This document shows, one piece after another, positions 1 through 6,435 of a stretch of DNA of 9,635 bases. The translations under genes were made by a program, and so were the position numbers. The notes beneath the pieces were generated by a model that was given only the letters and a program-made list of their open reading frames with translations, searched no databases and was not told where the DNA came from. Positions within the stretch are counted from its first letter, which is position 1; every line of letters begins with the position of its first letter. This DNA comes from Nitrososphaerales archaeon TH703 (lineage in GTDB: Archaea; Thermoproteota; Nitrososphaeria; Nitrososphaerales; Nitrososphaeraceae): positions 1-9,635 of the forward strand of contig JAATVL010000115.1 of assembly GCA_014523525.1 (NCBI GenBank), in the 5' to 3' direction.

Positions 1-667
1 GCCTTGATTCTATTTTAGTAAGATTGATTTTACTATTATTAAATTCTTGTATCACTGAAAATAACGATCCTGGTGTATGCTTTAAACCAAAAATCATTGA
101 AGTTCTATCATTTTTAGTAGGACTTGTCTCTTGATCAGAGAGTACCAAAAATCTCGTATAATTATTTTTCCTGTCCTCGATATTTTCATCAAGGATCTTC
201 ATACTATAAAACTCTGCAGCGTTCTTACTTGCAATTGCCCCGGCGTCAAGAATTTTTTTTTCTTTAATAAGCCTAACAGATCCGGCTGTATCATAAGCAG
301 GTACAGAATCGAGATTTCTTTTATTGATATAATTTCTGCACTGAGCTAATGCTTGGGGATGCGAAAAGACCCTGGTTATTGTCCTGTTAGTTGGTAAAGT
401 AATAAGACAGTGGTTAATTTTCAGAAATATTTCGCCCGTAATTTTTTTTTCGGTATCTAACAGTAGGTCGTATATTTCATTAACAGAACCCTCAATTGAA
501 TTTTCAATTGGAACCACTGCGCAATCAATACTGTTGCTACGTAGCGCATCAAAAATATCTTGGAATAGCTTCATTGGAACAAGGTTTGAATCAGGAAAAA
601 ACTTTCTGGCAGCAATCTCACTATATGCTCCATGCTCCCCTTGGAAGGCGACAATTTTCCGTTTCAA
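1..667 (-). CDS. pheA: Prephenate dehydratase, partial (3' end beyond left edge)
   Basis: Converts prephenate to phenylpyruvate, the committed step of phenylalanine synthesis, in the cytoplasm. I translated the minus strand from 667 leftwards and obtained 222 uninterrupted codons. The N-terminal motif KIVAFQGEHGAYSE is the family's GxxGxYSExA signature, followed by VVPIENSIEGSV (residues 51-62) and the catalytic Thr-Arg-Phe motif in NYTRFLVL (TRF at 171-173). The regulatory ACT domain begins near residue 188, with TPGSLFSVIQEF, and the window stops just after its ESR motif (220-222), which normally takes part in Phe binding. An in-frame stop lies four codons upstream, so the TTG at 665-667 is the only start that keeps the complete N-terminal motif. 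The usual family length is about 270-280 residues, so roughly 50 are missing. It is divergent from the siroheme decarboxylase gene. Family assignment is very secure; the TTG start is likely. Confidence 0.93.
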   Translation of the reverse strand, partial: MKRKIVAFQGEHGAYSEIAARKFFPDSNLVPMKLFQDIFDALRSNSIDCAVVPIENSIEGSVNEIYDLLLDTEKKITGEIFLKINHCLITLPTNRTITRVFSHPQALAQCRNYINKRNLDSVPAYDTAGSVRLIKEKKILDAGAIASKNAAEFYSMKILDENIEDRKNNYTRFLVLSDQETSPTKNDRTSMIFGLKHTPGSLFSVIQEFNNSKINLTKIESR

Positions 668-815
668 ATTATTTATTTATATAGAAATGGGTTAATTCAT
701 ATATTTTTATGTTATATTTATGCAGATGTTCTTTTGGAAATTGGTATAATAGAACCTGTTAATTATTTCATTTTATGATAAAGTATTTAATACTTAACAC
801 TTGAATTTAACGTAG
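668..815. promoter_or_regulatory. Divergent promoter region between pheA and the siroheme decarboxylase gene
   Basis: This AT-rich 148-base gap separates two divergent genes and should hold both promoters. On the plus strand TATTTAATA (784-792) is centred about 28 bases before the ATG at 816, as expected for an archaeal TATA box serving a leaderless mRNA. On the minus strand the best candidate is an AAATATATG-like sequence near 699-707, which would give a 5' leader of roughly ten bases. The plus-strand box is reasonably convincing and the minus-strand box is weak. No operator was recognised. Confidence 0.5.
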
Positions 816-1817
816 ATGCAACTAGATCAACAGTACATTGATCCTTTAGATAAACAACTTTTGAATGAGATTCAATGGACCTTCCCTCTATCAGGTAGAC
901 CATATCTAGAAATAGCAACTAAACATGGTCTTAGTGAAGATGATGTAATGAAAAGGATTTCTTCACTGAAACGAATTGGACTAATAAGACAAATTAATGC
1001 AATTTTTGATACAAGGAAATTGGGCTACAAGAGCGCATTAGTTGCATTTGCCGTCAAGAAGGATCGACTTGATTCAGTGGCATTGGAAGTTAATAAGCAT
1101 CCTGGCGTGAGCCACAATTATGAGAGGGATCATGAATTTAACATGTGGTTCACTTTGGCTGTTCCTCCTGATGGGGATTTAAAAAAGGACCTTGAGCAAA
1201 TGGCATCACTTGACGGTGTAATTAAGTTCCGTCTTTTGCCAACTCTGAAACTTTACAAAATAGGGGTTAAACTCGACATGGTAAATACCGACCCCAGTAA
1301 GTTAAGTCCGGATGATAATGTAAAAACAATCGATCAAAAAAGGTTTGAGCTTACATCAAGAGACAAAGAGTTCATAAGGGAATTACAAAAAGATTTAGAG
1401 GTAACACCAAGACCATTTGATAATTCTGCCGACAATCTTGGAATAACGGTTGATGAATTATTCAAGAAAGCCATGGAATACGAATCAATGGGCGTAATGA
1501 GGCGATTCGCTGCGATACTGCGGCACAGAGATGCCGGCTTTACTGCAAACGGCATGATTGTTTGGAAAGTCCCGGATGCTAAGATTGATGAGGTTGGTTA
1601 CAAATTAGCATCGTTTCCACAAGTAAGCCATTGTTACAGAAGGCCTGTATATCCTGATTGGCCATTTAATCTATTTAGCATGATCCACGCAAGAACAATT
1701 GGAGCTGCCAAGAAAATAGCTATCGAATTGTCCAATTTTGTAGCAATTAACGAATATAGGATTCTCTTCAGTTCTAGAGAATTTAAGAAAGAAAGAGTAA
1801 AATATTTCGTGGACTGA
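816..1817 (+). CDS. Fused AhbA/AhbB-type siroheme decarboxylase (Lrp/AsnC-like)
   Basis: Predicted to remove the C12 and C18 acetate carboxyl groups of siroheme, giving didecarboxysiroheme in the siroheme-dependent heme pathway of archaea. The 333-residue protein has two tandem Lrp/AsnC-like halves. Residues 10-155 carry IQWTFPLSGRPY, a helix-turn-helix-like segment, then INAIFDTRKLGY and GVSHNYERDHEFNMWFTL (97-114), all typical of AhbA/NirD-type proteins. Residues 180-333 repeat the plan: LEVTPRPF, MGVMRRFAAILRHRDAGF and QVSHCYRRPVYPDWPFNLFSMIHA (269-292), typical of AhbB/NirL-type proteins. The two subunits are usually separate genes of about 150-170 residues; here they are one polypeptide joined by a linker near 156-178. 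His100 and His272 occupy equivalent places in the two halves and are candidate siroheme contacts. Automatic annotation would probably call this an AsnC-family regulator, but the conserved motifs argue for the enzyme. No other heme gene is in the window. Confidence 0.87.
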   Translation: MQLDQQYIDPLDKQLLNEIQWTFPLSGRPYLEIATKHGLSEDDVMKRISSLKRIGLIRQINAIFDTRKLGYKSALVAFAVKKDRLDSVALEVNKHPGVSHNYERDHEFNMWFTLAVPPDGDLKKDLEQMASLDGVIKFRLLPTLKLYKIGVKLDMVNTDPSKLSPDDNVKTIDQKRFELTSRDKEFIRELQKDLEVTPRPFDNSADNLGITVDELFKKAMEYESMGVMRRFAAILRHRDAGFTANGMIVWKVPDAKIDEVGYKLASFPQVSHCYRRPVYPDWPFNLFSMIHARTIGAAKKIAIELSNFVAINEYRILFSSREFKKERVKYFVD

Positions 1818-2111
1818 CCTTTATTTTCATACAATATCTGGGTTAATTTACAAATTCTTGAATAAAATAATAAATAGTCGTGATTGAATGCAGTTTTATT
1901 CCGTATTGATATTAATCAACGATTTAATCTAATTTGTTACTAAATATCAGACCAGTGGCTACTGAGGGTACTTGTATAATGATTTAAAAATTGTCATGAA
2001 TACCAATTCAAATATCGAGTTACAAGAATTGGATTCATTGGAATATCTGCACTTGAACGATGTTTAAGAAGGATAGAAATTTATTAATTGTAAAATGTAA
2101 TTGGCTATCAA
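1818..2111. other. Intergenic stretch with no recognised gene
   Basis: I found no convincing coding sequence or structured RNA on either strand here. It begins with a T-rich patch just after the decarboxylase stop (about 1819-1827), which could serve as a terminator. TTGAT-ATTA-ATCAA (1906-1919) is a short imperfect palindrome of unclear meaning. The last part holds the tRNA promoter. Confidence 0.5.
2077..2086 (+). promoter_or_regulatory. TATA box of the tRNA-Gly gene
   Basis: AAATTTATTA ends 26 bases before the first base of the tRNA, the standard distance for an archaeal TATA box. It is preceded by purine-rich GGATAG, which could act as the TFB recognition element. The call rests on spacing and composition. 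Confidence 0.5.
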
Positions 2112-2186
2112 GCGAAGTTAGCCCAGACTGGTTAAGGTACGAGCTTCCCAAGCTCGGGATCGCGGGTTCAAATCCCGCACTTCGCA
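2112..2186 (+). tRNA. tRNA-Gly (anticodon CCC)
   Basis: The cloverleaf folds by eye. The acceptor stem is GCGAAGT (2112-2118) with ACTTCGC (2179-2185). The D arm is at 2121-2139. The anticodon stem CGAGC/GCTCG (2140-2144 and 2152-2156) is perfect, around the loop TTCCCAA with anticodon CCC at 2147-2149. The T arm is GCGGG-TTCAAAT-CCCGC (2162-2178), and the discriminator base is A2186. The gene has no intron and no encoded CCA, so CCA must be added after transcription. It reads GGG glycine codons. I saw no repeat of its 3' end elsewhere in the window, so nothing suggests an element integrated at this tRNA. Confidence 0.96.
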
Positions 2187-2384
2187 GATAAAATTTGATA
2201 CACATAATTCTTTATCATTATTGAGCCTAGTCTACAAAACCTAATACCGTGATTTGATAAATAATTCGACAGTAATATTGCAGTTTATAGCACAACTTCA
2301 GATTAAAAATATTCAATTAACCTTACCAAACTGTATTTTATTCACATATATCCCTCTCAAACCCAAAAAGTATTTTAGCATATA
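2187..2384. other. AT-rich intergenic spacer, no gene seen
   Basis: This spacer between the tRNA and the promoter of the MinD-like gene holds no open frame with protein-like composition, and I recognised no repeat or RNA fold in it. Confidence 0.45.
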
Positions 2385-2396
2385 CTTAAAAATATG
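2385..2396 (+). promoter_or_regulatory. TATA box of the MinD-like gene
   Basis: CTTAAAAATATG is centred about 30 bases before the TTG start at 2421, which fits a leaderless or nearly leaderless archaeal transcript. There is no Shine-Dalgarno sequence before the TTG, so this spacing is part of the reason for accepting that start. Confidence 0.5.
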
Positions 2397-2399
2397 TGT

Positions 2400-2414
2400 T
2401 TATCATTCTGATAA
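2400..2414. repeat. Perfect inverted repeat in the MinD-like gene promoter (possible operator)
   Basis: TTATCA-TTC-TGATAA is a perfect 6-base inverted repeat with a 3-base centre. It lies between the TATA box and the TTG start at 2421, where a bound dimeric regulator would block transcription initiation. It is short enough in AT-rich DNA to have arisen by chance. Confidence 0.35.
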
Positions 2415-2420
2415 TATACT

Positions 2421-3290
2421 TTGAAGCAGGTCATTACATTTCACTCTTACAAGGGCGGTACTGGAAAAACCACTTTAGCAGCGAACTTGGCAGCATTGTT
2501 GGCTAAAAACGGAAGCAATGTATGTATTGTAGATATTGATGTTTATGCTCCTAGCCTGCATGCTTACTTTGGAGATATTGTTCAGAAGAAAATTAAGAAT
2601 ACTTTAAATGATTATATTGTTGGTGCATGCGGTGTTGATGACTTGTTAGTACAAGTAACACCAATTCAACAACTATCAGAGAAAGGATCTTTGGCTGGGA
2701 AAATAATAGGTTGTTTTGCTAGTCCAAAAAGAGAGGATATTCTAAAAATTGAGGGAGTAAAAGAAGACAAAAATAGAATGAGTATGCTCAAGAGATTCAT
2801 TAACTTTAGAGAGGAACTAATCGAGAAAAATGATATTGATTATGTAATCATGGATTCAAGTCCTGGAATCAGATTTTGGGCAATAAACGCATTAGCATTA
2901 TCAGATATTGTATTTCTTACACTAAAAATGGGTGATATGGATATCGGAGGCACTAAGATGATTGCCAATGAGATATTGGCTCAATTCAAGGAGCAAGGAA
3001 ATACCAAATATTATCTACTTCTTAACAGGATTGCAGGTTACTGTATTCCATATCTACAAGTAGGACAATCTCATGAGAATCATTCAGAAGAAAATTATAG
3101 CACCTTAACTCCAGTAGCAGATGATTTTATTAAGAAATTGAGTTCTGAGACAGGCATTGACGTAATGACCTCCATTCCATGTTATTGTGATATCCAATTT
3201 GCCCAAAAGGAATATCTAACTGTTCTTGCGGAGCCTGATCACCCTTTCTCACAGCAGATAGATCATCTCAAAACATTAATAGAAATTTGA
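2421..3290 (+). CDS. MinD/ParA-like ATPase (deviant Walker A)
   Basis: A 289-residue SIMIBI-class P-loop ATPase. The deviant Walker A KGGTGKTT (residues 11-18) has both the signature Lys11 and the phosphate-binding Lys16. The switch region VDIDVYAPSL (37-46) matches the MinD DxDxxxPSL pattern, and Walker B is VIMDSSPGI with Asp145. Such proteins dimerise on ATP and place cargo, sense cell poles or regulate partners. The TTG start puts the first beta strand at residues 4-8, as usual in the family. The C-terminal part (residues 200-289) is family-specific and includes IPCYCDIQFAQKEYLTVL; no clear amphipathic membrane-targeting helix ends the protein, so it may be soluble. No parB-like gene or centromere-like repeats lie nearby, so plasmid or chromosome partition is not supported. 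The KaiC-cyclase chimera follows after 76 bases and is the best candidate partner. Family assignment is firm; the role is unknown. Confidence 0.88.
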   Translation: MKQVITFHSYKGGTGKTTLAANLAALLAKNGSNVCIVDIDVYAPSLHAYFGDIVQKKIKNTLNDYIVGACGVDDLLVQVTPIQQLSEKGSLAGKIIGCFASPKREDILKIEGVKEDKNRMSMLKRFINFREELIEKNDIDYVIMDSSPGIRFWAINALALSDIVFLTLKMGDMDIGGTKMIANEILAQFKEQGNTKYYLLLNRIAGYCIPYLQVGQSHENHSEENYSTLTPVADDFIKKLSSETGIDVMTSIPCYCDIQFAQKEYLTVLAEPDHPFSQQIDHLKTLIEI

Positions 3291-3296
3291 AACGAT

Positions 3297-3309
3297 TAAT
3301 TTCTTTTTG
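3297..3309 (+). terminator. T-rich terminator candidate after the MinD-like gene
   Basis: Six bases after the stop codon the plus strand reads TAATTTCTTTTTG. Archaeal RNA polymerase often stops at such T-rich tracts without a hairpin. Together with the separate promoter of the next gene, this suggests the two ATPase genes are transcribed separately. Confidence 0.3.
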
Positions 3310-3332
3310 CTTGTTCATACGCACAAAAAAAC

Positions 3333-3342
3333 AGGTATATAG
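3333..3342 (+). promoter_or_regulatory. TATA box of the KaiC-cyclase gene
   Basis: AGGTATATAG is centred about 29 bases before the ATG at 3367, consistent with a leaderless archaeal transcript. It indicates that this gene can be expressed independently of the MinD-like gene. Confidence 0.5.
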
Positions 3343-3366
3343 ATCCAACTTGATATAGTATCCAAA

Positions 3367-4797
3367 ATGGCCATTCCAGGACTTGCTGAACTCACAGATG
3401 GTGAGGAAAATATTTCACCCACTTTGTTTCTATTGTCTGGTCCACCTGGAATAGGTAAGAGAGATTATTGTAGAGAATTTCTTGAAGAGGGTCTAAGCTC
3501 CGGAAGAAGATGCATTTTTCTTTCCTCGAAAATCACAGATAAAGAAAAAATAGACTTGTTTAATATGAATGAAAAGAAATTCAATTCGTTATTTGTTAAT
3601 CCGGTTCTCGTGAACGACACTCCAAGCGAAAAATCTCTGGATGAAACATTGAAGCGAATAATTTCTTATCTTTCTGATATAAGAATCGGTGCCTCCTTAG
3701 ATCAACAGAGTAATGTTGGTACGGATGATTTAGACAATATCGTCTATTTTGTAATGGATTCACTAAATCATTTTTGTGATATTTTTGAAATTAGTTCGAT
3801 TAGAAAATTTTTGGCAAAATTAGTTCTCCAGCTGAGGAAAAGAAAAACAATAGGAATTTTTACAATTGATTCTCCGATATCCGCAGATTATCAACCCATA
3901 GTGTCATTTTGTGACGGAATAATGGAGATGAAATTTGAAGAATCAAACGATTCCTTGATCAGAAAAATACGACTTCTATCTATGGCTGGTCATGCTATGA
4001 CAAAACCGACTTGGATACAATTTAGTATTGACAAAAATGGACGTTTTACGTTTGCAAATGATCTACTTAAATGTACATTAGATGGTAGAGTTATCCAACA
4101 TCATCCAGTTTATTACCTTGACTTACCGTTTCATTCAGAAGGGTGTGCAAGAACATACAGAAAATTCATGTCAGTTTTTAAGGACCTTGATCCAAAATAC
4201 GAAGTTTTGAATTATAACTTTTGCTTTATTGATATTGTAGGATTATCCAATCCGGAACTTGCCGTTCACAGGCAAAAAGAAAAGATCGTAAGATTAAATG
4301 AATTTATCAGCTCCTGTAATTCGTTTAGGAAAATATCTGACGACTTGAAGATAATTCTACCTTCTGGTGACGGTATGGCTATAGGCTATGAAAACAACCC
4401 TGAATTGCCATACAAATTAAGCGCCGAGCTGCATGGATTTCTTCGCAAATATAATAAACGAATACAGGCGGATAGCACAATCAAAGTCAGAATTGGATTA
4501 AGTTCTGGACCAGTATTCACTGTCTATGACATATCAAACAGACTTAATGTTTGGGGGCCAGGCATAGTAATGGCAAGGAGGGTAATGGACCTAGGCGATA
4601 GCTGGCATATCCTTCTTACAGAAAATTTTGCCATGCAACTACAACCGCTATACGAAGAATATAGGAATAATATCAGGCGTATCGGATCGTATGAAATCAA
4701 GCATGGAGAGAAAATCAATGTCTATTCTGCATATTGTGATGATTATGGGAATCCCGAATTGCCAGAAAAATTCAAACAAATCTATACAAGCCCGTAA
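3367..4797 (+). CDS. KaiC-like ATPase fused to a divergent class III nucleotidyl cyclase domain
   Basis: A 476-residue cytoplasmic two-domain protein. Residues 18-225 form a KaiC/RAD55-like domain: Walker A GPPGIGK (25-31) and Walker B YFVMDSL with Asp131, followed by KaiC-type segments such as IRKFLAKLVLQLRKRKTIG and CDGIMEMKFEE. Walker A continues with Arg-Asp where Ser or Thr normally binds the magnesium ion. After a linker (226-280), residues 284-458 match a class III cyclase homology domain: FIDIVG with Asp289 (first metal Asp), PSGDGMAIGY with Asp335 (second metal Asp), VRIGLSSGPVF, and NVWGPGIVMARRVMDLGD. Both metal-binding Asp and Arg405 are present. The usual substrate-recognising Lys before the GD motif is missing (Leu331-Pro-Ser), and the usual transition-state Asn is Val401. 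Catalysis is therefore doubtful and a nucleotide-sensing or regulatory role is as likely (inference). It has no membrane segment. Its probable functional neighbour is the MinD-like ATPase upstream. Confidence 0.82.
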   Translation: MAIPGLAELTDGEENISPTLFLLSGPPGIGKRDYCREFLEEGLSSGRRCIFLSSKITDKEKIDLFNMNEKKFNSLFVNPVLVNDTPSEKSLDETLKRIISYLSDIRIGASLDQQSNVGTDDLDNIVYFVMDSLNHFCDIFEISSIRKFLAKLVLQLRKRKTIGIFTIDSPISADYQPIVSFCDGIMEMKFEESNDSLIRKIRLLSMAGHAMTKPTWIQFSIDKNGRFTFANDLLKCTLDGRVIQHHPVYYLDLPFHSEGCARTYRKFMSVFKDLDPKYEVLNYNFCFIDIVGLSNPELAVHRQKEKIVRLNEFISSCNSFRKISDDLKIILPSGDGMAIGYENNPELPYKLSAELHGFLRKYNKRIQADSTIKVRIGLSSGPVFTVYDISNRLNVWGPGIVMARRVMDLGDSWHILLTENFAMQLQPLYEEYRNNIRRIGSYEIKHGEKINVYSAYCDDYGNPELPEKFKQIYTSP

Positions 4798-4881
4798 TTT
4801 GCTTTGATATTAAAGTTGGAAGAAACTTTCCATCGCTTCTTGTATTAAAGATTTCTTTAAATTATCCATCAAAGTTCTAAT

Positions 4882-4888
4882 GAATAAA
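4882..4888 (+). promoter_or_regulatory. TATA box of the His/Cys membrane protein gene
   Basis: AATAAAT is centred about 24 bases before the ATG at 4909. A GGTGGTGGA stretch also lies 4-12 bases before the ATG and could act as a Shine-Dalgarno sequence, so the gene may be either leaderless or led. Confidence is modest because the local DNA is AT-rich. Confidence 0.35.
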
Positions 4889-4908
4889 TCGTCAGTTGGT
4901 GGTGGATA

Positions 4909-5532
4909 ATGAAGCAAAATAAAAAGAAGGACAGCAATATAAAGAAGGACAAAAATACCAATCCTAAAAAAGATAGGGAGGGCAAGAGCTACTTTGCTGT
5001 AACTCGGAAGAGAAGATACAGGAATTTGATGGTGATTGTACCGGCAGTGGTAGTACTTCTCGCTATAATGGCTTATGCAGTAACTATATATTCTGAAAAT
5101 TTGGTAAAACCAAGTCAAAAATTCGGTCCTCTGGGATCTGAGCATGTCCATGCTGCATTTGCAGTAAAGATAAATGGTGACAAATTAAATTTTAGTCAAC
5201 CACAATATCAAGTGAGATCCAAATATATCCACGTGGAAAATAATGATGGTAATACATTACATAGACATGCAACTGGTGTTCCCGTTGGAGAATTCTTTAC
5301 TAGCCTGGGTATGAATGTCAGTGACAGCTGCTTTACTCTTGAAAATAAAACAAGTTATTGCAGTAACGGAAATTCAAATCTAGAATTTTATGTTAATGGA
5401 AATAAAACAGCCGCCATTGCAAACTATGTCCTTAAGGATAACGACAGGATATTGATAGTCTATGGAAACAAGAATGAGATGGAAACACAACAAGATCTAG
5501 ACTCCCTAAGACTTACGGAGATAAAGAAGTAA
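4909..5532 (+). CDS. Membrane-anchored extracytoplasmic protein with paired His motifs and two Cys
   Basis: A 207-residue protein I cannot place in a named family. The very basic N-terminus (residues 1-39) should stay in the cytoplasm. One membrane helix follows (40-60), so the rest should lie outside the membrane. The outer domain has conserved-looking His pairs: EHVHAAF (His79, His81), YIHVEN (His108) and LHRHATG (His118, His120). It has two Cys, Cys141 and Cys151, that could form a disulfide. The C-terminal part, LEFYVNGNKTAAIANYVLKDNDRILIVYG (158-186, abbreviated from the frame), resembles a small beta-grasp-like fold. The His clusters suggest metal binding, perhaps copper, and the Cys pair suggests dependence on the thiol-redox genes ccdA and the DipZ-like redoxin that follow (both inference). 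The ATG is supported by the basic N-terminus before the helix and by the upstream TATA-like box. Confidence 0.8.
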   Translation: MKQNKKKDSNIKKDKNTNPKKDREGKSYFAVTRKRRYRNLMVIVPAVVVLLAIMAYAVTIYSENLVKPSQKFGPLGSEHVHAAFAVKINGDKLNFSQPQYQVRSKYIHVENNDGNTLHRHATGVPVGEFFTSLGMNVSDSCFTLENKTSYCSNGNSNLEFYVNGNKTAAIANYVLKDNDRILIVYGNKNEMETQQDLDSLRLTEIKK

Positions 5533-5557
5533 CAACTGTAATCAAGATTTTCAAACA

Positions 5558-5582
5558 CTAATTTTTCACTACTTTATTTTCT
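5558..5582 (+). terminator. T-rich terminator candidate after the His/Cys protein gene
   Basis: Two T-rich tracts (ATTTTTC at 5561-5567 and TTTATTTTC at 5573-5581) follow the stop codon within 50 bases. There is no clear hairpin. They could end transcripts in the archaeal manner, before the separate promoter of ccdA. Confidence 0.28.
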
Positions 5583-5650
5583 AACATAGTAAATACAAAA
5601 TTAATATTTTAATTCTGAATTTGTAAGTAATCTGGAATTAATTTGGACAA

Positions 5651-5660
5651 AAGTATTAAT
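5651..5660 (+). promoter_or_regulatory. TATA box of the ccdA-redoxin operon
   Basis: AAGTATTAAT is centred about 27 bases before the ATG at 5683, which has no Shine-Dalgarno sequence in front of it. This fits a leaderless first gene, followed by a second gene, the redoxin, that does have a Shine-Dalgarno-like stretch. Confidence 0.4.
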
Positions 5661-5682
5661 TCAAAATAAAGTCATTATTTGT

Positions 5683-6435
5683 ATGGTCGATCCTGCAATA
5701 CTTATTTCCGCGCTGGCGGGTGCAGGATCTTTTTTCTCACCATGCATATTGCCTATTTTGCCAGCCTTTATTTCATATCTATCAGGTACTACACTCAATG
5801 AAATTCAGGATTCATCAGGACAATCACTCAAGCTAAAAAAAGCGACCAGATTAAATATTTTTTTGAATACAGTATATTTTGTTCTGGGATTCTCCCTTGT
5901 TTTTGCTGTGTTAGGTGTATTTCTAAATAGCTTCCTGATTACTGTTGGGGTAGGATTTCAAAATGTGGTATCATTTTTTGGAGGATTAGTTATAATTGGA
6001 TTTGGTGTCTATTTAATTCTCTCGACACGGTTAAGACGTCTTAATTTTGAAAAGAAATTTTCTTCTATTCCTAAATTTAAGACCAGCTACATTACGTCAT
6101 TTGTATTTGGAGCTGCGTTTGCTGCAGGTTGGACTCCTTGTGTGGGACCAATACTGGGAAGTACTCTTACACTGGCAGCAACCTCACCAGGAGCTGCTTA
6201 CAATTTATTATTAGCGTATTCACTAGGGCTTGGTATACCATTTTTAATAACAGGATTTTTTTTCTCACAAGCCACAAACATAATTAGTAAAATGGTAAAG
6301 CATCTAAAATATTTTAATCCTGCAATGGGTGTTATGCTCATAATACTTGGATTATTAGTATTTAGCAATAATCTTAGCATACTTGGTAATTTCCCCCTCG
6401 CCAATCAAATTATTAGCATTGAAAGGGGATCCTAA
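5683..6435 (+). CDS. ccdA: CcdA-type thiol-disulfide electron-transfer membrane protein
   Basis: A 250-residue polytopic membrane protein of the DsbD-beta/CcdA family, which passes reducing equivalents from cytoplasmic thioredoxin to extracytoplasmic thiol proteins. The two hallmark cysteines are present: Cys21 in FFSPCILPILPAF and Cys153 in GWTPCVGPILG, each followed by the helix-breaking Pro typical of the family. Hydrophobic segments lie near residues 5-33, 58-85, 92-113, 137-165, 172-195 and 211-231, giving the expected six helices. It lacks the extra N- and C-terminal domains of full-length DsbD. Its stop codon is directly followed by the ATG of the redoxin gene, so the pair is almost certainly co-transcribed and works as donor and acceptor. 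In bacteria such pairs serve cytochrome c maturation or disulfide reduction; no cytochrome gene is in this window. Confidence 0.94.
   Translation: MVDPAILISALAGAGSFFSPCILPILPAFISYLSGTTLNEIQDSSGQSLKLKKATRLNIFLNTVYFVLGFSLVFAVLGVFLNSFLITVGVGFQNVVSFFGGLVIIGFGVYLILSTRLRRLNFEKKFSSIPKFKTSYITSFVFGAAFAAGWTPCVGPILGSTLTLAATSPGAAYNLLLAYSLGLGIPFLITGFFFSQATNIISKMVKHLKYFNPAMGVMLIILGLLVFSNNLSILGNFPLANQIISIERGS

Noticed and set aside
131..684. Two plus-strand open frames (131-349 and 496-684)
   Set aside because: They lie opposite the minus-strand prephenate dehydratase, whose translation carries unmistakable family motifs. The plus-strand products resemble nothing and have odd composition.
816..1817. Reading the gene as an Lrp/AsnC transcription regulator
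   Set aside because: The tandem architecture and the motifs FPLSGRPY, IFDTRKLGY, SHNYERDHEFNMWFT and SHCYRRPVYPDWPFNLF belong to siroheme decarboxylases, not to DNA-binding Lrp proteins.
1828..2111. C/D box guide RNA in the intergenic region
   Set aside because: CTGA-like sequences occur, but I found no well-spaced C box, D' and C' set on either strand.
2112..2186. tRNA-Gly as an attachment site of an integrated element
   Set aside because: No integrase gene and no second copy of the tRNA 3' end were found in the window.
2421..3290. Plasmid or chromosome partition locus (parA)
   Set aside because: There is no ParB-like gene, no array of centromere-like repeats and no replication gene nearby. 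The protein matches MinD-like ATPases in general only.
3352..3362. GATA-TAG-TATC inverted repeat before the KaiC-cyclase gene, possibly matching the repeat at 2400-2414
   Set aside because: The arms are only four bases long and run in the opposite orientation to the upstream repeat, so a shared operator is not supported.
4810..5151. Minus-strand open frame of 113 codons
   Set aside because: It overlaps the start and promoter of the His/Cys protein gene on the opposite strand. Its hydrophobic part is a mirror of the other gene's membrane-helix codons.
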